Positions 9,829 through 22,245 of a stretch of 64,000 nucleotides of DNA are shown here, piece after piece. The notes beneath the pieces were generated by a model. That model saw nothing but the letters and a program-made list of their open reading frames with translations. It did not search any database and was not told the DNA's origin. The stretch lies in contig CM065646.1 of the NCBI GenBank assembly GCA_033220425.1, positions 3,169,501 to 3,233,500 of the forward strand, in the 5' to 3' direction. A program made the translations under genes and the position numbers. Every line of letters starts with the position of its first letter. Position 1 is the first letter of the stretch. Source of the stretch: Lepraria neglecta (lineage: Eukaryota > Ascomycota > Lecanoromycetes > Lecanorales > Stereocaulaceae).

Positions 9829-12714
9829 ATGACAATGGCCTCCCCACGGCGGGCTCGATCCCTCTTCCTATCTCCTGATAAGGCCGAGCTGCTGGCGGCG
9901 CGGGAAGTCAGCAACATCGAGTAGAAGTGGTACCTCGCAAATCAGTGCCGGGGCAGGGCAGAAGAACGGATATCGCGGTGGAGACAGACTCTGGCGACGA
10001 GAGTCGAATGTCAACAACCAGCACTGTCAAAGCTGTCGACGCTTTCTGCAGAGAATACCGTCCGCCCTCTATCACGCTCCATCGACTATCTTACCTCAAC
10101 AAGGAACTTCCACCTCCCCCTCCACCCGAGTCGCCCACTCAGAGCCTGCATCAGAGCAATGTCCGGAGCCGTACATCTACACAGAAACATACGGTCGCCC
10201 AGACGAATGTCTCAATACAGAGTCGCTACTCTACCCGAATCAAACCCTCTACTCCGAGCCGTTTCTCCATAATCTCTTCTCAGCAGCGTGAATCAGAAGA
10301 CCGTGTCTCTTTTTGGAGTCGCTTCTCTACTCAGGACCCTCCGACCGGTAGTGCTGTCTCTCGTTCTGAACCCCGTGCTAGTGTTGCAATAGATCGCCGG
10401 CGGTCGTCAGGAGCAGGGGAGCATAGCAGGAAAGACATAAGGAGACAGAATTCTGGCAGCATCAGTGACGCCATACCACATCATGAAATCGTACCGGTGG
10501 GGTTTGATCGTAAGATCGAGGTCCTTGGCTCACGAGAGGCAGAGATAGATCCATGGGCTTTGCAAGCTATTCCACAAGAGTCTCTCGCGGGCACAAAGAG
10601 CAAGGAGATCGTGCCTAGAAGCAAGTCCAAGCGCAAGGCCTCCGTTGGCTGGACTTTTCATGATTCATACTTAGGACTGATGACAGACTTAAGAGTACTA
10701 CAGAGACATCCTCCGAGGGCGAGAGCCTTACGTTAGAGCCCAGATCAAAGCCTATGGTCCCTATCCGTTGGAGTTCCATGATGGCATCATATTTAGAGCT
10801 GATGAGTCTCCCAAGAATGGGGATGTTACGTCGGAAGCCAAGTCAAAGCGTATAGTTCCTATCGGCTGGAGCTTTTACGATGGCCTTACAATCAGACCTG
10901 ATGGTTCAGTCAAAGCTATCTCGAAAGCAACTGGCAAGAGCGAGGAGGTTGTGCCTAGAAGCAAGTCGAAACGCATGATTCCTATTGGCTGGACCTTCCA
11001 CGAAGGTCTCATTTTCGCCACCGATGGTTCTGTCAAAAGTGCTTTAAAATCGTCTGACAAGAGCAGTAATATTGAGAGGGAAGCTAGGTCGAAGCGTCTT
11101 CCCATTGCTTGGACCTTCCATGATGGTCTCATACTCAGGACTGATGCTAGAGTGAGGGATGCTACAAAGACGGCTCCCAATATGGGAGAGGTTGCTACCA
11201 GGCCAAAGTCGAAGCGTACTATTGGCTGGACTTTCAACGACGGCTTGATAATCAGGAATGGTGCTGGAACGTCGCCCAGGAACGGAGAGTTAGCGACTAG
11301 GACCAAGTCAAAGCGTACAATTGGTTGGACCTTCCATGATGGCCTAAAAATCAGGAGGGACGGTGGAATAGTGAAGAGGTCTGGCCAAAATAGAGGAATA
11401 ATGACTAGTACCAAGTCGAAACGGATGCCTGTTAGCTGGAGCTTCTACGATGGCCTGACACTCAAGCAGCGTTCTACTTCCAAAGGAAAAGGGAAAGGCG
11501 TGGATAGGAATCTGCATCCTCTGGTCCCTAGGTCGAAGAGCGTACAACGCAGGCGCATCACCTAGAATTTCTAGGATGGTGTCAAATTTACAGCTATTGA
11601 TGGAGGTTCAACTAGAGTCTCGGCTCAGCCCAAGTCGAAGCTCACTTGGTTATTCTATGATGGTGTCACAAGGAAAACCATTGACGGGGCTTCGGGTCAG
11701 GTCTCTACTCAGCCCAAACCGAAGCGCACGTACGGTTGGACCTTTCATGATGGTCTCACGATCAAACCTACCGCTGAAGCCGAACCCCTTCCAAAGGCAG
11801 CATCACCGTTTCGCGCCCCCAAATCCATTGCACCTGTCACTTCTCCTTCGCCCCAACCAACAACCAAGGGAATTTCCAATCTTCCAGATGAACCGCACTT
11901 TGAGTTGCCTCCAAATAAATCTACAACGCAAACCATTTCTAATGCTGCGAATGAACCTGTTCTGAACGAAGAGCAGCTTGATCTATCTCCAAAGTCCTAG
12001 CGTTTACCCCCTTCTTCATCCCGGGGATCTTACTTCCCCAAACAACCATCGACGAAAGGCGTCTCTCATGTCCCGAAAGGACCTGTCCTGAGCGAAGAGC
12101 AGCTCGACTTATCTCCAAAGTCCAGACCTCTACCCGCTTCATCTTCATCATCATGCGGATCATACTCCTCAGCGCAACCCGGAGCTTCAGACGCAGACCT
12201 TGCATCTTTTCAAGACAGACACAGGAAACCACCCGCCTCCCGCGCCAACGCCAAAACCTCACCACCGACTGATGCCTCTGAAACACGCTATTTCACCATC
12301 GTAGACGGCAAAGCCGTCAGCGCAGATGCCTCGAAACGCTCCACGCCAATAGAAAGCGGAAACGCCACATCTCCAGATCCTTCCACCACCAGGGGGAAAA
12401 AACCATCGAAATCTAAAGCAGGCATCGAAACACTTCCCGAGCCCCGTGTGTCCAGGCGGAAAGAGTTGCTATCTCCCGCCATCTCCAAGTACAACAACGA
12501 AAACGGAAGCGCTACACCGCCAGCGGTTCCAATAAGGCGTAAGGACGTACCGCCTCCAGCTCCCGGTGTCTCTAAATACCATATCGAGAATGGGAAGGCT
12601 GTGCCTACGACTACGATTACGACTACGGATCCGCGTCCTCAGGTGCAGGCACTGGCGGCTAGAAGGAAGGATATGTTGGCTGGGTGTTTTTGGTCTAGGG
12701 ATGGGGTGGGATGA
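9829..12714 (+). pseudogene. Decayed gene for a W-[TS]-F-[HY]-[DE]-G repeat protein
   Basis: Reading across three frames gives one protein-like text of roughly 950 residues. The N-terminus begins MTMASPRRARSLFLSPDKAE. A Ser/Arg-rich disordered part follows (9930-10600). Then come at least ten units of 33-41 residues with the core SKR-x-PIGWTFHDGL-x-x-x-DG, Trp codons near 10649, 10769, 10866, 10989, 11109, 11226, 11326, 11436, 11659 and 11739. The tail is Pro/Ser-rich with a duplicated NEEQLDLSPKS / SEEQLDLSPKS element and two SKY-x-x-ENG elements. Lesions: a frame change near 9915, a 4-base loss near 10657 and a 1-base loss near 10772 relative to sister repeats, TAG codons at 11563 (where the repeat needs Trp) and 11572, and a TAG at 11998. 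I do not recognise the family. Introns could explain one or two breaks but not stops inside the repeat core. Confidence 0.6.
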
Positions 12715-13085
12715 GTGGGTTGCTGGTTAGGGTGATGGATTTGGAAACGGTGGGAAGTGGAGAATTGTTGTGCTAAGGGGCGATGAATGTTGTTGTGTTG
12801 TTCGGTTTGGATGTGCGGCCAATGTGTGGGCGCTGTTGATCTGAGAAATGATAAAGGGTGTCCCAATTTGAGGGATTCTCTATGCTCGAAAATCACTGGG
12901 CGAAAAAAGCGCCGGCGGACAGGTAGAAAGAGAATGGAAGATTTATTACGTAGAAGCTGCCAAAATGTCCAATGCTAAAGCTCGTGAAAGACACCAAAAT
13001 GGAGCACTGCAAGTCTACCCTGTATATCCCAATCATGCGAAGTCACAACATCATATCACCCATGCAAAACGTCCTAAGCCATCTT
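12715..13085. other. Intergenic, convergent 3' ends
   Basis: This gap separates the 3' end of the rightward repeat-protein gene and the 3' end of the leftward DUF726 gene. I see no coding signal or clear structure in it. Confidence 0.4.
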
Positions 13086-15675
13086 TCAACCCGTATTTTC
13101 CTTACTCCCACCACCCATCAAACTCCCAGCCCACCCCGACGCCTTATTCAATCCTTCCTTTCCACCCCCAGCAATACTCGATGCACCACCCGCGAGACTA
13201 GACGCCCAACCTCCTGGCTGTCCTTCCTTCTTCACCTCAGCCTCAGGCGCATCCACCGTCTCCGCCTTCTCAGCTGCATGCCCCTCAGCTTTACCGGCAC
13301 CAGCATCCCCCCTCAGCCTCGTAGGCAGGTAACCCCATGCAGATTGCAACATACCCTTCTGAGTCTTCTCCTGCACCTCTTTCTCCATCTTCGTAGCTTC
13401 AGCCTCAGCAGCGTCCTTCTCATGCTGCTGCTGCATTTCGCTCTTCTCGCCATCTTTACCCACACGGAGAGGATTATCCTTGAGGATTTTTTCACCTCCC
13501 TCCTTAGCCTTATCAGCGTATTTCTTCTTCGCTTCCTCCTCGTCCATCTTCTTTAGCGCTTCTTCCTCCTTCTTGACAGCTTCCATCTCGATGTCCTCGA
13601 AGCCTATCTTTTTGAGGATGCTGCCGACGAGGTAGCGGTAGCGGAGATGGCCGCTTACGGTCTCGCTAACATCGACATTTTCGACGCTGGGGATACCTTC
13701 GATCTTCTGTAAGCCGGCGATACCGTATTGGATGCTGCTTGTGCGGTACAGGAAGCCCAGGACGTAGTCATTTTCGCTATAGACGTTAACGAGGCGGCTA
13801 GCTACGACGGAACGCATAACGCGCCAGTCGCTCGTTGTGCTGGGCATAGGTGCACCGATGAAGACCACGCTCTCAATGAGACCGAATGCACGACGTTTTG
13901 CTAGACTCATCAAGCAAGAATAGATGACCCTTGCACCGAGCGAGTACCCAATCAGAGTCACAGGCCTCTCGCCTTGCGCTTTGTTAATTAAAGCATCAGC
14001 GAGCACTTCCCCAGCCTTATCAGCCCGGCTTTTGGCAACGGAGAAAGGGTTGTCGACCACCCTCGAGACCTTCAGTAGTGCCAGTGGCCACAGTGCCCCA
14101 GCTAACTCTGCGAAGATAGTTCGCTGGATTATCTCACTCTTGGCGTAGCCCCAGGCGGCGGAGGATACCATGGCGGTCATGCTGTTTCCGAGATTCATGA
14201 GAGCTTCGAGCTCAAAGCGTAAAGCGAAGATCTCGCTACCATGGCCGAGCACGCGCCAAGGAGTGACGACTTCGGATTTAGAGGTCAGCCAGCCCGTGAT
14301 GCCAATTGTGACTCGGAGTCGACGGTGGGCGGGGTCTTCGACGCCTTCTTTCTCTTCCTTGTTTTCCTTTTTAAGCTTCCCTGGAAGGTGGGGAGCGTGT
14401 GATTTCGTTGCGGATTGGCCCTCTTGAGGCTGTTGGACGCCGCTCTCAGATGTCAAAGTTTTCTCGACATCTTCGGACTTCTTGGCGATATCTGTCTCCT
14501 CTTTCTCTTCCTCTTGCTCGATATCCTTGCCGTCTTTCCGTACCGGGAGAAAAGCGAAGTCCTCGACTTCCCTTGCGTAATTGTCCATCATTTGGCCTGT
14601 CATGCGCCCACCGTATGCTCCGAACAGTCCACCAACTATGATCGTACTCCCAGCGACTGAACCCAGATAACCTGCCGCTGCTGTTGCCCCAAGTCCAATG
14701 CCGCCCATAACGCTCCCCACGCCAGCTGCCACCAGTGGTGCTGCAAGTCCGCCTGTAACTCCAATGAGAGCGGCTCCGGCCACAGAAGCCAGGCCCACTT
14801 TCCATTTCCGCGAATCCTTGTTCTCTTCTACCTTCTTCTTAGTTTCTGCCTCGCCAGACATATGTTTTGCAGCTTCAAGAAGACCCTTTGCTATCTTCTC
14901 TTCATCTTCCGCGAGGACCTTGAGAGAGAGGTGAAGGGAGGAAGTCAGGTATAGGAGGAGAACCCGGGAGGGGGCGACGTAGTGTTCTAGAGATAGTAAA
15001 AGCAAGAGCATAGAATGTATGATGAGGATCTTGGATTTCTCGTCTAGCGAGGCGAGTGGGGTATCGATGGGAGGGTAGAATTTGCAAAGAGCGTCTTCGG
15101 CGGACTCATCCGACTTGGTAGCATTAGACGGGTCGACTTTCGTATCTGGTGGAGCGTGGGTGGCAGATTCGGGTGGATTCGCCGACCTCATATATGATGA
15201 GGCTTCCTCCTTCGAATTGACAACCTCCCCCACGCGTATTATCATGCTTGTCCGCCATTGGTCGAAGAACTTGAGAGATGCTTGTTTCAGTTCCTTCATC
15301 GCTGGGGCACTAAGCTCTTTCTCCCGCTGCTCTTTCAGCTTCCGATCTGCGTCATATTTGGACACATCTGCAGTGCCTGGGTCAATGTTTGCGTTCATGA
15401 TCTTGTCGTCTTCGGAGGTCAATTGTTGAACGAGGTCTTGGTTGATGCCAGCCTATTGAAAGTCAATTGCTCGCCATTGTACAATACCGACGCCTGGGGC
15501 TTACGTTAGCATCGAAACTGGAGGTAATAGTTTTGCGCATGGCAGCTGCAGCGCTGGCAATGAGGAGCGTGAGCTCCCCTCTTTGGTCTTCATCCAGCAG
15601 TGTGGTCAACGATTCTTCCTTGCCTTCTTCTTGCTTCCGTTGCGAGATTTCCTGCGCGTGACCTTTCGAAGCCAT
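13086..15675 (-). CDS. DUF726/TMCO4-family membrane lipase-like protein (yeast Mil1-like)
   Basis: Two exons, 15505-15675 and 13086-15452. The 52-base intron (GTAAGC...AATAG) is in phase 0, giving 845 residues. Residues ~275-335 are a Gly/Ala-rich hydrophobic stretch (LASVAGAALIGVTGGLAAP and following) of the kind DUF726 proteins use as membrane segments. The alpha/beta-hydrolase core follows with the nucleophile elbow GYSLGAR near residue 560 and VFIGAPMPS after it, then NVYSENDYVLGFLYR. The C-terminus is a charged, Ala/Lys-rich coiled-coil-like tail ending in Gly/Ser repeats. The family includes human TMCO4 and yeast Mil1/YFL034W, the latter linked to AP-1 adaptor traffic; the substrate is unknown. 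The start at 15675 (MASKGHAQEISQRKQEE) is chosen because the frame upstream reads like leader DNA. The gene has no lesions. Confidence 0.88.
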
Positions 15676-16364
15676 TTTGAAGGCGTAAATAAAGGTTGTG
15701 CAGAAGCTGTAGGGGCAAAGCTGCCAACAACGTAGCCTGAATCCATCGTGAGGGATAGCAGTTTCAAGGCAATCCAATGACGTAGGAAAACAAGATAAGG
15801 CTTGGCAAGACATGATATGCTAACACACTTATCTGATAAACCGACACCCCTCTTCCAAATATACTCGGAAGTCTCCCCTTTGTAGCCCAAAACATCTCGC
15901 AAGAAGCACCGAATGGTTGATTTCCTCGCGCGTAGTCATAAGGAGTGGTTCAACTGGGACTCAGCGGCCGGTGCCCATGAAGTCAACATATTTGGTATTC
16001 TAGAGCATGCGAACTCGCCTAAGTCTGCTATTCAAAACAATGCGGAATTGACTACAGAAGTAATCCTGAGTTCATCAACGCTCTACATGGAGTAAAACTA
16101 TTTAAGCTTTCGAACATTTCCGCCAGGAGTCCACTTTGTCCTCAAATCCGTTCAATGAGCTAAGATACTGGCAATGGAAAATCTTTTATCTCCTAGGTCG
16201 GACAATTTACCTTCGTTTCCTCTTTCAAAATCTGTGTAACTTCAATGATTTGCCCTCTGTTGCGTGCCTCTTCACACTTGTCGGAATGACTTCTTTCGTG
16301 TTCCTCTAGCACCACCCCAGTCCATTTTGACTTCGGGAGAGAACTATCTTGCATGACATCCACC
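15676..16364. other. Intergenic, divergent region
   Basis: The spacer lies between the DUF726 gene start (minus) and the first 2EXR-like pseudogene (plus). A 60-residue plus-strand frame at 15913-16095 shows no motif and is not called. Confidence 0.4.
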
Positions 16365-17165
16365 ATGTTCGACTTGATGAAGCTACCACGGGAGCTCGGC
16401 GATCAAGTCTATGACCAAGCCCTCGTCCAGGGCCGACTTGACATCGTTGCGATTCCAGTAGATCGTTCCCTGATCATTTCTCGTCTCCGGTGAGAGGGAG
16501 ACGGTACAGGTCGCTTTGAAAAAAAATCCGCTTCATTTCGGTTACAACAATGAAGATTGGACCTGCAGACCGGATACATACCAACTCAACTCCAACAGCA
16601 ATAGCAAATCTCCTAGCCTCAAAATCTTCCTTGTCAACCGTCAAATTTACGCAGAGAGTTCGCAAATTTTCTACAATCGCAACGCCTTTGCTTTTACAGC
16701 AACTAGCACGACCAATTCGACAAATTGTGTGTGCCTATGATTCTTACGCGATCGCCTTTTACACATATTGCATCCAGAAAGTCCACCTTCGCATTGGTGA
16801 CTCACCGTACAAACCAGTCTGGGAGAATGTGGCATTAAGCCTATGAGAAGCGCTGTGCGACAAAATCAACACAGACCTGGCTCTACAGAGATTGACCCTG
16901 CACATTTAAGGTGACATCTTTGCTATTCGAGGAGGCAGCCCCCAGTCACTGGGATCCTTTGCCTCGAGAGTGTCATGGTCTGTACAGAATCTCAGGATTA
17001 CAATGTCTAGAAGTCAGAGTCTTCACGAAAAATTGCTTTGAAGAGACGACGGAGATGGATTACGTGAGTGGAAGGATGTTGAGACGTGGAAGATCCTTGG
17101 GCGCACCTGAATCGAATTGTACCATTGCAGGGCCTATGCCCAAAAACCGAGTGCCCAATTATTAA
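16365..17165 (+). pseudogene. 2EXR/F-box-like gene, broken (cluster copy 1)
   Basis: The start reads MFDLMKLPRELGDQVYDQAL, the N-terminal LPxElRxxVY signature of fungal 2EXR-type proteins. After a stop the family core resumes in another frame: FLVNRQIYAESSQIFYNRNA near 16640, then IQKVHLRIGDSP near 16775 in a further frame, and a C-terminal SGLQCLEVRVFTKNCFEE near 17010. At least three frame changes or stops separate these blocks, so it cannot make the full protein. Order and spacing of the blocks match the sister copies at 23.8, 24.7, 26 and 27.5 kb. The molecular role of the family is not established; many members are annotated as F-box-like. Confidence 0.6.
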
Positions 17166-17409
17166 ACTCTTGTGTATAGACGGCCTTGAATCATGGAAGG
17201 GTATTTGAGACCTTTTCAGGCGTCAAAAGACTTCTGTCCTCGCTTACCATTCAAAGCCAGGGCCAGAATTCCATATCAGTGCAAAAGTCTTGGCGGACTG
17301 TTGCGGTTCATGAAAGGTCAATCGTATGGAAAAATATACTCATCTATCAATGGTTCCTTTCCATTTCCTCTCTTCTCGTTCTATCTAACCGAGCCAGTTG
17401 CTTTAACAA

Positions 17410-18524
17410 TCAGACATAATGCAACAACAAAGCCTTCCTAAGCCCCAAAAGGAAAATGAATTGACCAAGCGCAATGAAGATATGGAAGATCTGATGGCTT
17501 GCTCCCTGCGCGGCACCATTTTGTCAACTTATTACAATACGAAGTGCGGTAAAGCACCTACCCAAATGTCAAAAGTTTCCGGCCACCGCTCCTCCGGCCA
17601 CCGAGTCACATAGAACCAAGTTCCAGACAGATAACAAAATCCCGTGAGCGCCGTATGCGTGAGCGGGAAATACCGTACGCCTTCAACACCCTGAGTGAGA
17701 AGCATATGTACGACGGGTACGAAACCGCTGAGCATGAGCAATAGAAAGGTGGAGCAGCTATTCATTCCCAGTCAGCATTGAACCCAGTAAATTACCAGGA
17801 GACGGCGCTCCGAAGTCATCAATGTATACTTACCGAAACATCGTCGCACCAGACCCATCAGCACCCGGCCTCATCATCGAAACAAGTACAATCAGCGCAC
17901 AAGTTAAGCAAAAGGCATTGTACACATTTCGCAGCCACGGTTGGTCGTAGAGGCCGAAATACGTAGAGGAATGGTTGGTTCCTGTGATGCTGAAGCAAAT
18001 GCCGATGTAGTCGAGTTTGAGAAGACGTTTTGCCATTGCTTCGGAGTGAGCGCTTGTGCCATGGAAAAAGGCCTGCAAGTTAAAACACATCAGGCTTCGC
18101 CGCCACCATAACCAGCAGAGTGAGAGAAATTTTAGCTTACAGAAAAAAGCAAACAAATAACCGTCCCAACAACATAGATCTGGATAACCCTCTCGTCTGC
18201 GCGATTCACTTTCACACTTTCAAGGTCATACCGAAAAATCTGAACGTCAACACCCAACAGCATTCCCACATATATTAGGCCAGGAAGAAGATGCGACCAA
18301 GTATTAACAAGCTCATTATGCGGGTAGAACAGAGATTGGTAACATGCATGGAAGCTGTTAAGCTGTCGTCGATAGCCTCGGCGTATGTAGGGATCTATCT
18401 GCATCCAGGGAGGGAGGTCGTCCCAGTAGAGGACTTGGTGGATGGTCTCTGATGCATCCTTGGCTGCGTGTTTGGCAGTGTCTTTGACAGCATGGGCCAT
18501 TTGGTTGGTCATTGTTGAATTCAT
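17410..18524 (-). CDS. AdipoR/haemolysin-III (Izh-like) seven-helix membrane protein
   Basis: Four exons: 18141-18524, 17834-18072, 17562-17757 and 17410-17505, 304 residues. Introns all start GTA[AG]G and end AG. The three family signatures are present: E-x2-N-x3-H in NELVNTWSHLLPG (exon 1); the FHGTSAHSEAMAKR..LDYIGI block (exon 2), carrying the Ser/His/Asp positions; and H-x3-H in GASHQIFH at the C-terminus (exon 4). The N-terminus has the LYWDDLPPWMQIDPYIRRGYR segment typical of fungal members. The family are zinc-dependent membrane hydrolase-like proteins; yeast IZH genes are tied to zinc, sterol and fatty-acid status. The next gene upstream on the same strand is a fatty-acid desaturase, which fits a lipid role. 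No lesion was seen. Confidence 0.9.
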
Positions 18525-18913
18525 ACTTGCAAAAACGAGGGTTAAATGTCAAGGAGAATACAGCAGCAAGGGTCATAAGCCGGTAAGCGTAAGTAGCAGA
18601 AAGCATTAACACATGAGGAAAGAAGCGAGCATTGGCTAGAATTGGCTTTGTGTTACCGGTAATCACCTGTACCAATTACTTTGTGGATGGCGTTGTTACT
18701 TGCATCATCGTCATCTTTCAGTAAGTGAATGTGTTGCCTCTCTATCGTCTATTTTAGGGAATGCCTAGCTCCTTCCCGTCTTTTCGCCACCATTTTAGGA
18801 ACTAAATCTAATCATCCTACCAATCAGACGTATCCATCTCCCCTCTCACATCACTCCAATTTCAACCCTGCTCTCCCAATACTAATCTCAATAGGAGGCG
18901 ATGGCCCACCCTT
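18525..18913. other. Spacer between desaturase and Izh-like genes
   Basis: This is about 390 bases between two genes on the minus strand and must hold the desaturase 3' end and the Izh-like promoter. No coding signal is seen. Confidence 0.4.
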
Positions 18914-20318
18914 TTAATACATAGCCCGATCCTCAGGCTTAGCAGCGGGATCATCAGGGACTACATACTGGCATTCTGTGAAAGACTCCCAAATGCAACC
19001 CCAGAAAGAGCGCTGCTTATCCGCATGATAAGCGTCGCCCAGTAGCGGCATGATAGCTTTAGTAGCTTCTTCGGCATAATACTGGAGAATACGGCTGTAA
19101 CTTTCATAAGCCCTTGCTGTACGCGAGATGGGGACGGAAAACGAGGTCAGACTTACGAGAAAAGATGATGAATAACATGGAAATCAGCAATATTATGCAT
19201 AAAATGCATAAAATGCTTCCCCGAAAATCCAAGATTCCGATCAATAGTGGCAGTCGCACCTTTCAAGAACGTCCAGGCCTCGGGTTCATATTTAGGGACA
19301 TCTGGGTGCGTGTGGTGGAGGTAGGTGATGGCCACGATCCAGTGGTTCGCCCACAGGTATGTTATCGCGTAGAGCAACATGACAGCCTGAGATCCTATTT
19401 TCGTGCTTACGTACCAGAGTGCTGCTGCCATCAGGCCGATGCCAATGTCCGAGGCTATGATGAGGTGCCACTCCTCAGGCCTGGAGAGCACGCTCGTGGG
19501 TAGGAAATGGCTGTTACCGAGTGGGTACTTCGATGGAGGATTCTTGTTTGCTAGGCTGCCCTGTGAAGCGGTGATGTTGGCGGTGAGGTACCATGGGAAG
19601 CCGACGAGTTGCTGGACGACGATGCGTAGAAAAGTGTAGATTGGCGAATCCTCGGCCATGTCTTCGAGATGTTCGAAATCGACGCCCTTGAGAGATGCGT
19701 ATTTGTCTATTTGGAGTGGGACATAGTTGTGGTCTTTGGCTAGGTTGTTTGCGTAGATGTGGTGTCGACGATGACTGGATTGCCAGGAGAAGTAGGGCGT
19801 CAGGAGTGCGGTGTGCAGGATCCATCCCATGGTGTCGTTCAGGTAGTCATTCGTTGAGAAGCCTCCGTGTCTGCATTCGCGGCCGACTACCTAGATCTAT
19901 CAGTATTTTCTTGGTTAGAGACTAGGGAAATTTCACGTACCCATATACCTGTCATCTGCTGGCCCTGGATGTAGCCGTACACAGCCCAAGCAACGTATCG
20001 CACCAATGGGATTTCGACGTTCGGTATATAATAGTATGCAGCATACATCAACGAGCCTGTGACCAGAAAATCACGGAAAAATAGAAGAATGACCAGAAAT
20101 ATGATGGCTTGATGCAGTGTGCCGGAATTGTGTTACGCAAAACTTGGGTAGTGTACTGCGAATTGACATCCTATTCCGGGGATCAGCACCATGGCTAAAG
20201 ATGGAGGACGGACGGCGAAACATACACCACCTTTGACCAACGCAGCTGGATGACTTGTATAATCAGCGTCAAGGGTATTAGTTGGTGCCTCCAGCGTGGA
20301 GGTCGTTGTGGTTGACAT
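18914..20318 (-). CDS. Delta-12-type fatty acid desaturase with altered first His box and a frameshift
   Basis: Exons are 20226-20318, 19941-20170, 19157-19890 and 18914-19094. The start is MSTTTTSTLEAPTNTLDADY and the end EDRAMY. Exon 2 (230 bases) needs one more base: the frame carrying LRNTIPAHCIKPSYFWSFFYF stops, and the downstream frame RDFLVTGSLMYAAYYYIP continues, with the shift at a run of five T near 20080. With 231 bases the whole model is 412 residues and all introns fit. His box 2 (SSHRRHH) and box 3 (DFHVIHH) are intact. Box 1, normally HECGH, reads RECRH, so the first metal-ligand His is lost. Fungal delta-12 enzymes make linoleate from oleate in the ER. The two independent faults suggest loss of function. 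A base-calling error could explain the T run but not the His box. Confidence 0.8.
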
Positions 20319-22245
20319 CTTGGATCAGAGGTTTAGAGCCTCAGGGTTTGGTAAACCTTTGGTTTAAGAGTCACAGCCGCCTTGAAGAGTAAGTTTGACA
20401 TCTGGAGCCGAACTAGGAGACAATTTTATGGTATAAGGAAGTCGCCGAATGCCACTAAGGTATGCTGACACCCTCATACCCTTACTTCCTGTTATCTCTG
20501 CCGGCGCCTTGAGACTTGAAAGATAAACCCTCTGGTCTCGATCAGATTTTCGTGCCTCCCGTGTCTAACAGGAAGGAGTGTTTCTTGCCCGTGCCCCATC
20601 TCGCGTCGTATGAGAGCTTGAGGATCTATGTGAATGCCGGGGTGACCTACTGTCAGACAGCTCAAAGATAGTGGCGAGCACAGAAACATGGCCGTAAAAC
20701 CTGTGTGCGGAGTATGATAAATAGGATTTAAGAGCCGAGTTACCGGAAAGTCTGAAGGAGCGGTCAATACAATAGGAGCCAAACGATGGCTGCCTGTGGT
20801 TACAGGCCGTCTCGATCGTATTGTGGCTATTCTTGTTTGAAGTATTAATACATTTCTAACCGCTAGGATTGATCCTACAGATGGCTAGATGGCCTGTAGC
20901 ATGACTATCAGATAAAGTAGGTAAGAAATTAGCGAACAAGGCTCGCTTGGATCTAGATGCTCCTTTCGGCGGCAACGTAGATAATGCAATATGACAAAGA
21001 CACTGAGGTAGCTGCAAGATTGGTAGATGACCTGGTGCATGTCTCACTTCGACTAAGCGCTGGGGCATCGATGCTGACGGTGTATGCCGAAGTACTCCAT
21101 CGAAGAAGATAAGTGGGGGAAATGCCCTGCTTAGCGACTTAAAGTTGAGCACCGCTTTGAGGAGTGCAAAGGATTCAGCCATAGCTTATAATCGAGGGAA
21201 GTCGAAGGCCTCAAACTGCGAATTAACCCATTAGACGTATCTCGCTGTGGAAGGTGCGAAAATTGCAGTTAAGCCAAGATTTAGTTGCTACGCCTTAAGG
21301 TATATATATCAAGCACTTCCAAGTTTGGCGACAACCCAAGTTGGTTGCCTAAAGCACAGCGGTCATTGGATTACCCGCACAAGCCATCACGACCAATCGC
21401 GTGCGCAGCTGGCTGCACCTTGAATGTAAAAGGGCCGATGTGCAGCAATGGTGGTGTGGGAGTGCTCACTGAACCATCAGCTCCTGCGTATGTAGTGGGA
21501 ATCCATCAGAGATCACCGAAGCAGATTGCCGTTATATTCGTGGGGTGGTCAGATTGATTTCTGCATCATCTTGGCAGGGCCTAGAACCTCAGTGGAAGTT
21601 CCCACCATGTTGTGCCGCATGGGACGTCTGATCTGACTCGCATTGTGCTAGGTATGAGTAGGTTCTCTACATCCATCCGACTTTGTCTCGTATGAGCTAT
21701 GCGAGTGGCGGTGTGAGCCGTTGTCGAACTCTGGCCCTCGACAATGAGAGGGTTAAGAGTTTCGATCATATGTATCATTTGTGTAAAATCCTCAAAGTAT
21801 TGTAGAACGCGAGCTCCAACTGATCCCACATCTTGGCAAAGAACTAGGACCCCTGTCTAGCGTGGACGATCGTCAACAACGAAATAGGGCTCCTTTTATA
21901 CTTTGTTCTCTACCTATCGATTGGAAGTGCCTCAAAGCGAATTGCTAACGAGTCTTAATCGCTGAGGAGCCACATGGACAGACCTCACAGCATATTGATT
22001 CTTTATTTCCAACCACTCTTTCATGCTGAGAGTGTCCAGCACTACTGCAAGCCACCTGCAGCTGGATAACGTGGCAAGATTCTATTCGGATCTAGTAATA
22101 AGAGGTTCGGATAAATGAGAGCAATTTTTTTTGGAAACGAGGACGTCTGACTTAAATCATTCAATATTTCTTTTTCCATCACAGGTAGTTCTTCTGGCGG
22201 CTGGGTGCACAAGCTTCAGCCAGGCCTCAGCCTTGCGTTCGGACT
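20319..22245. other. 1.9 kb without a supported gene
   Basis: Frames such as minus 20856-21182 and plus 21285-21557 have no recognisable motif. The left part should hold the desaturase promoter and the right part the promoter of the kinase-like gene; no clear structure is visible. Confidence 0.4.

Noticed and set aside
13924-15429. Several plus-strand frames opposite the DUF726 gene
   Set aside because: They are the antisense of a clear, intact gene.
20856-21182. 108-residue minus-strand frame
   Set aside because: Reads like random sequence; no motif, splice context or partner.
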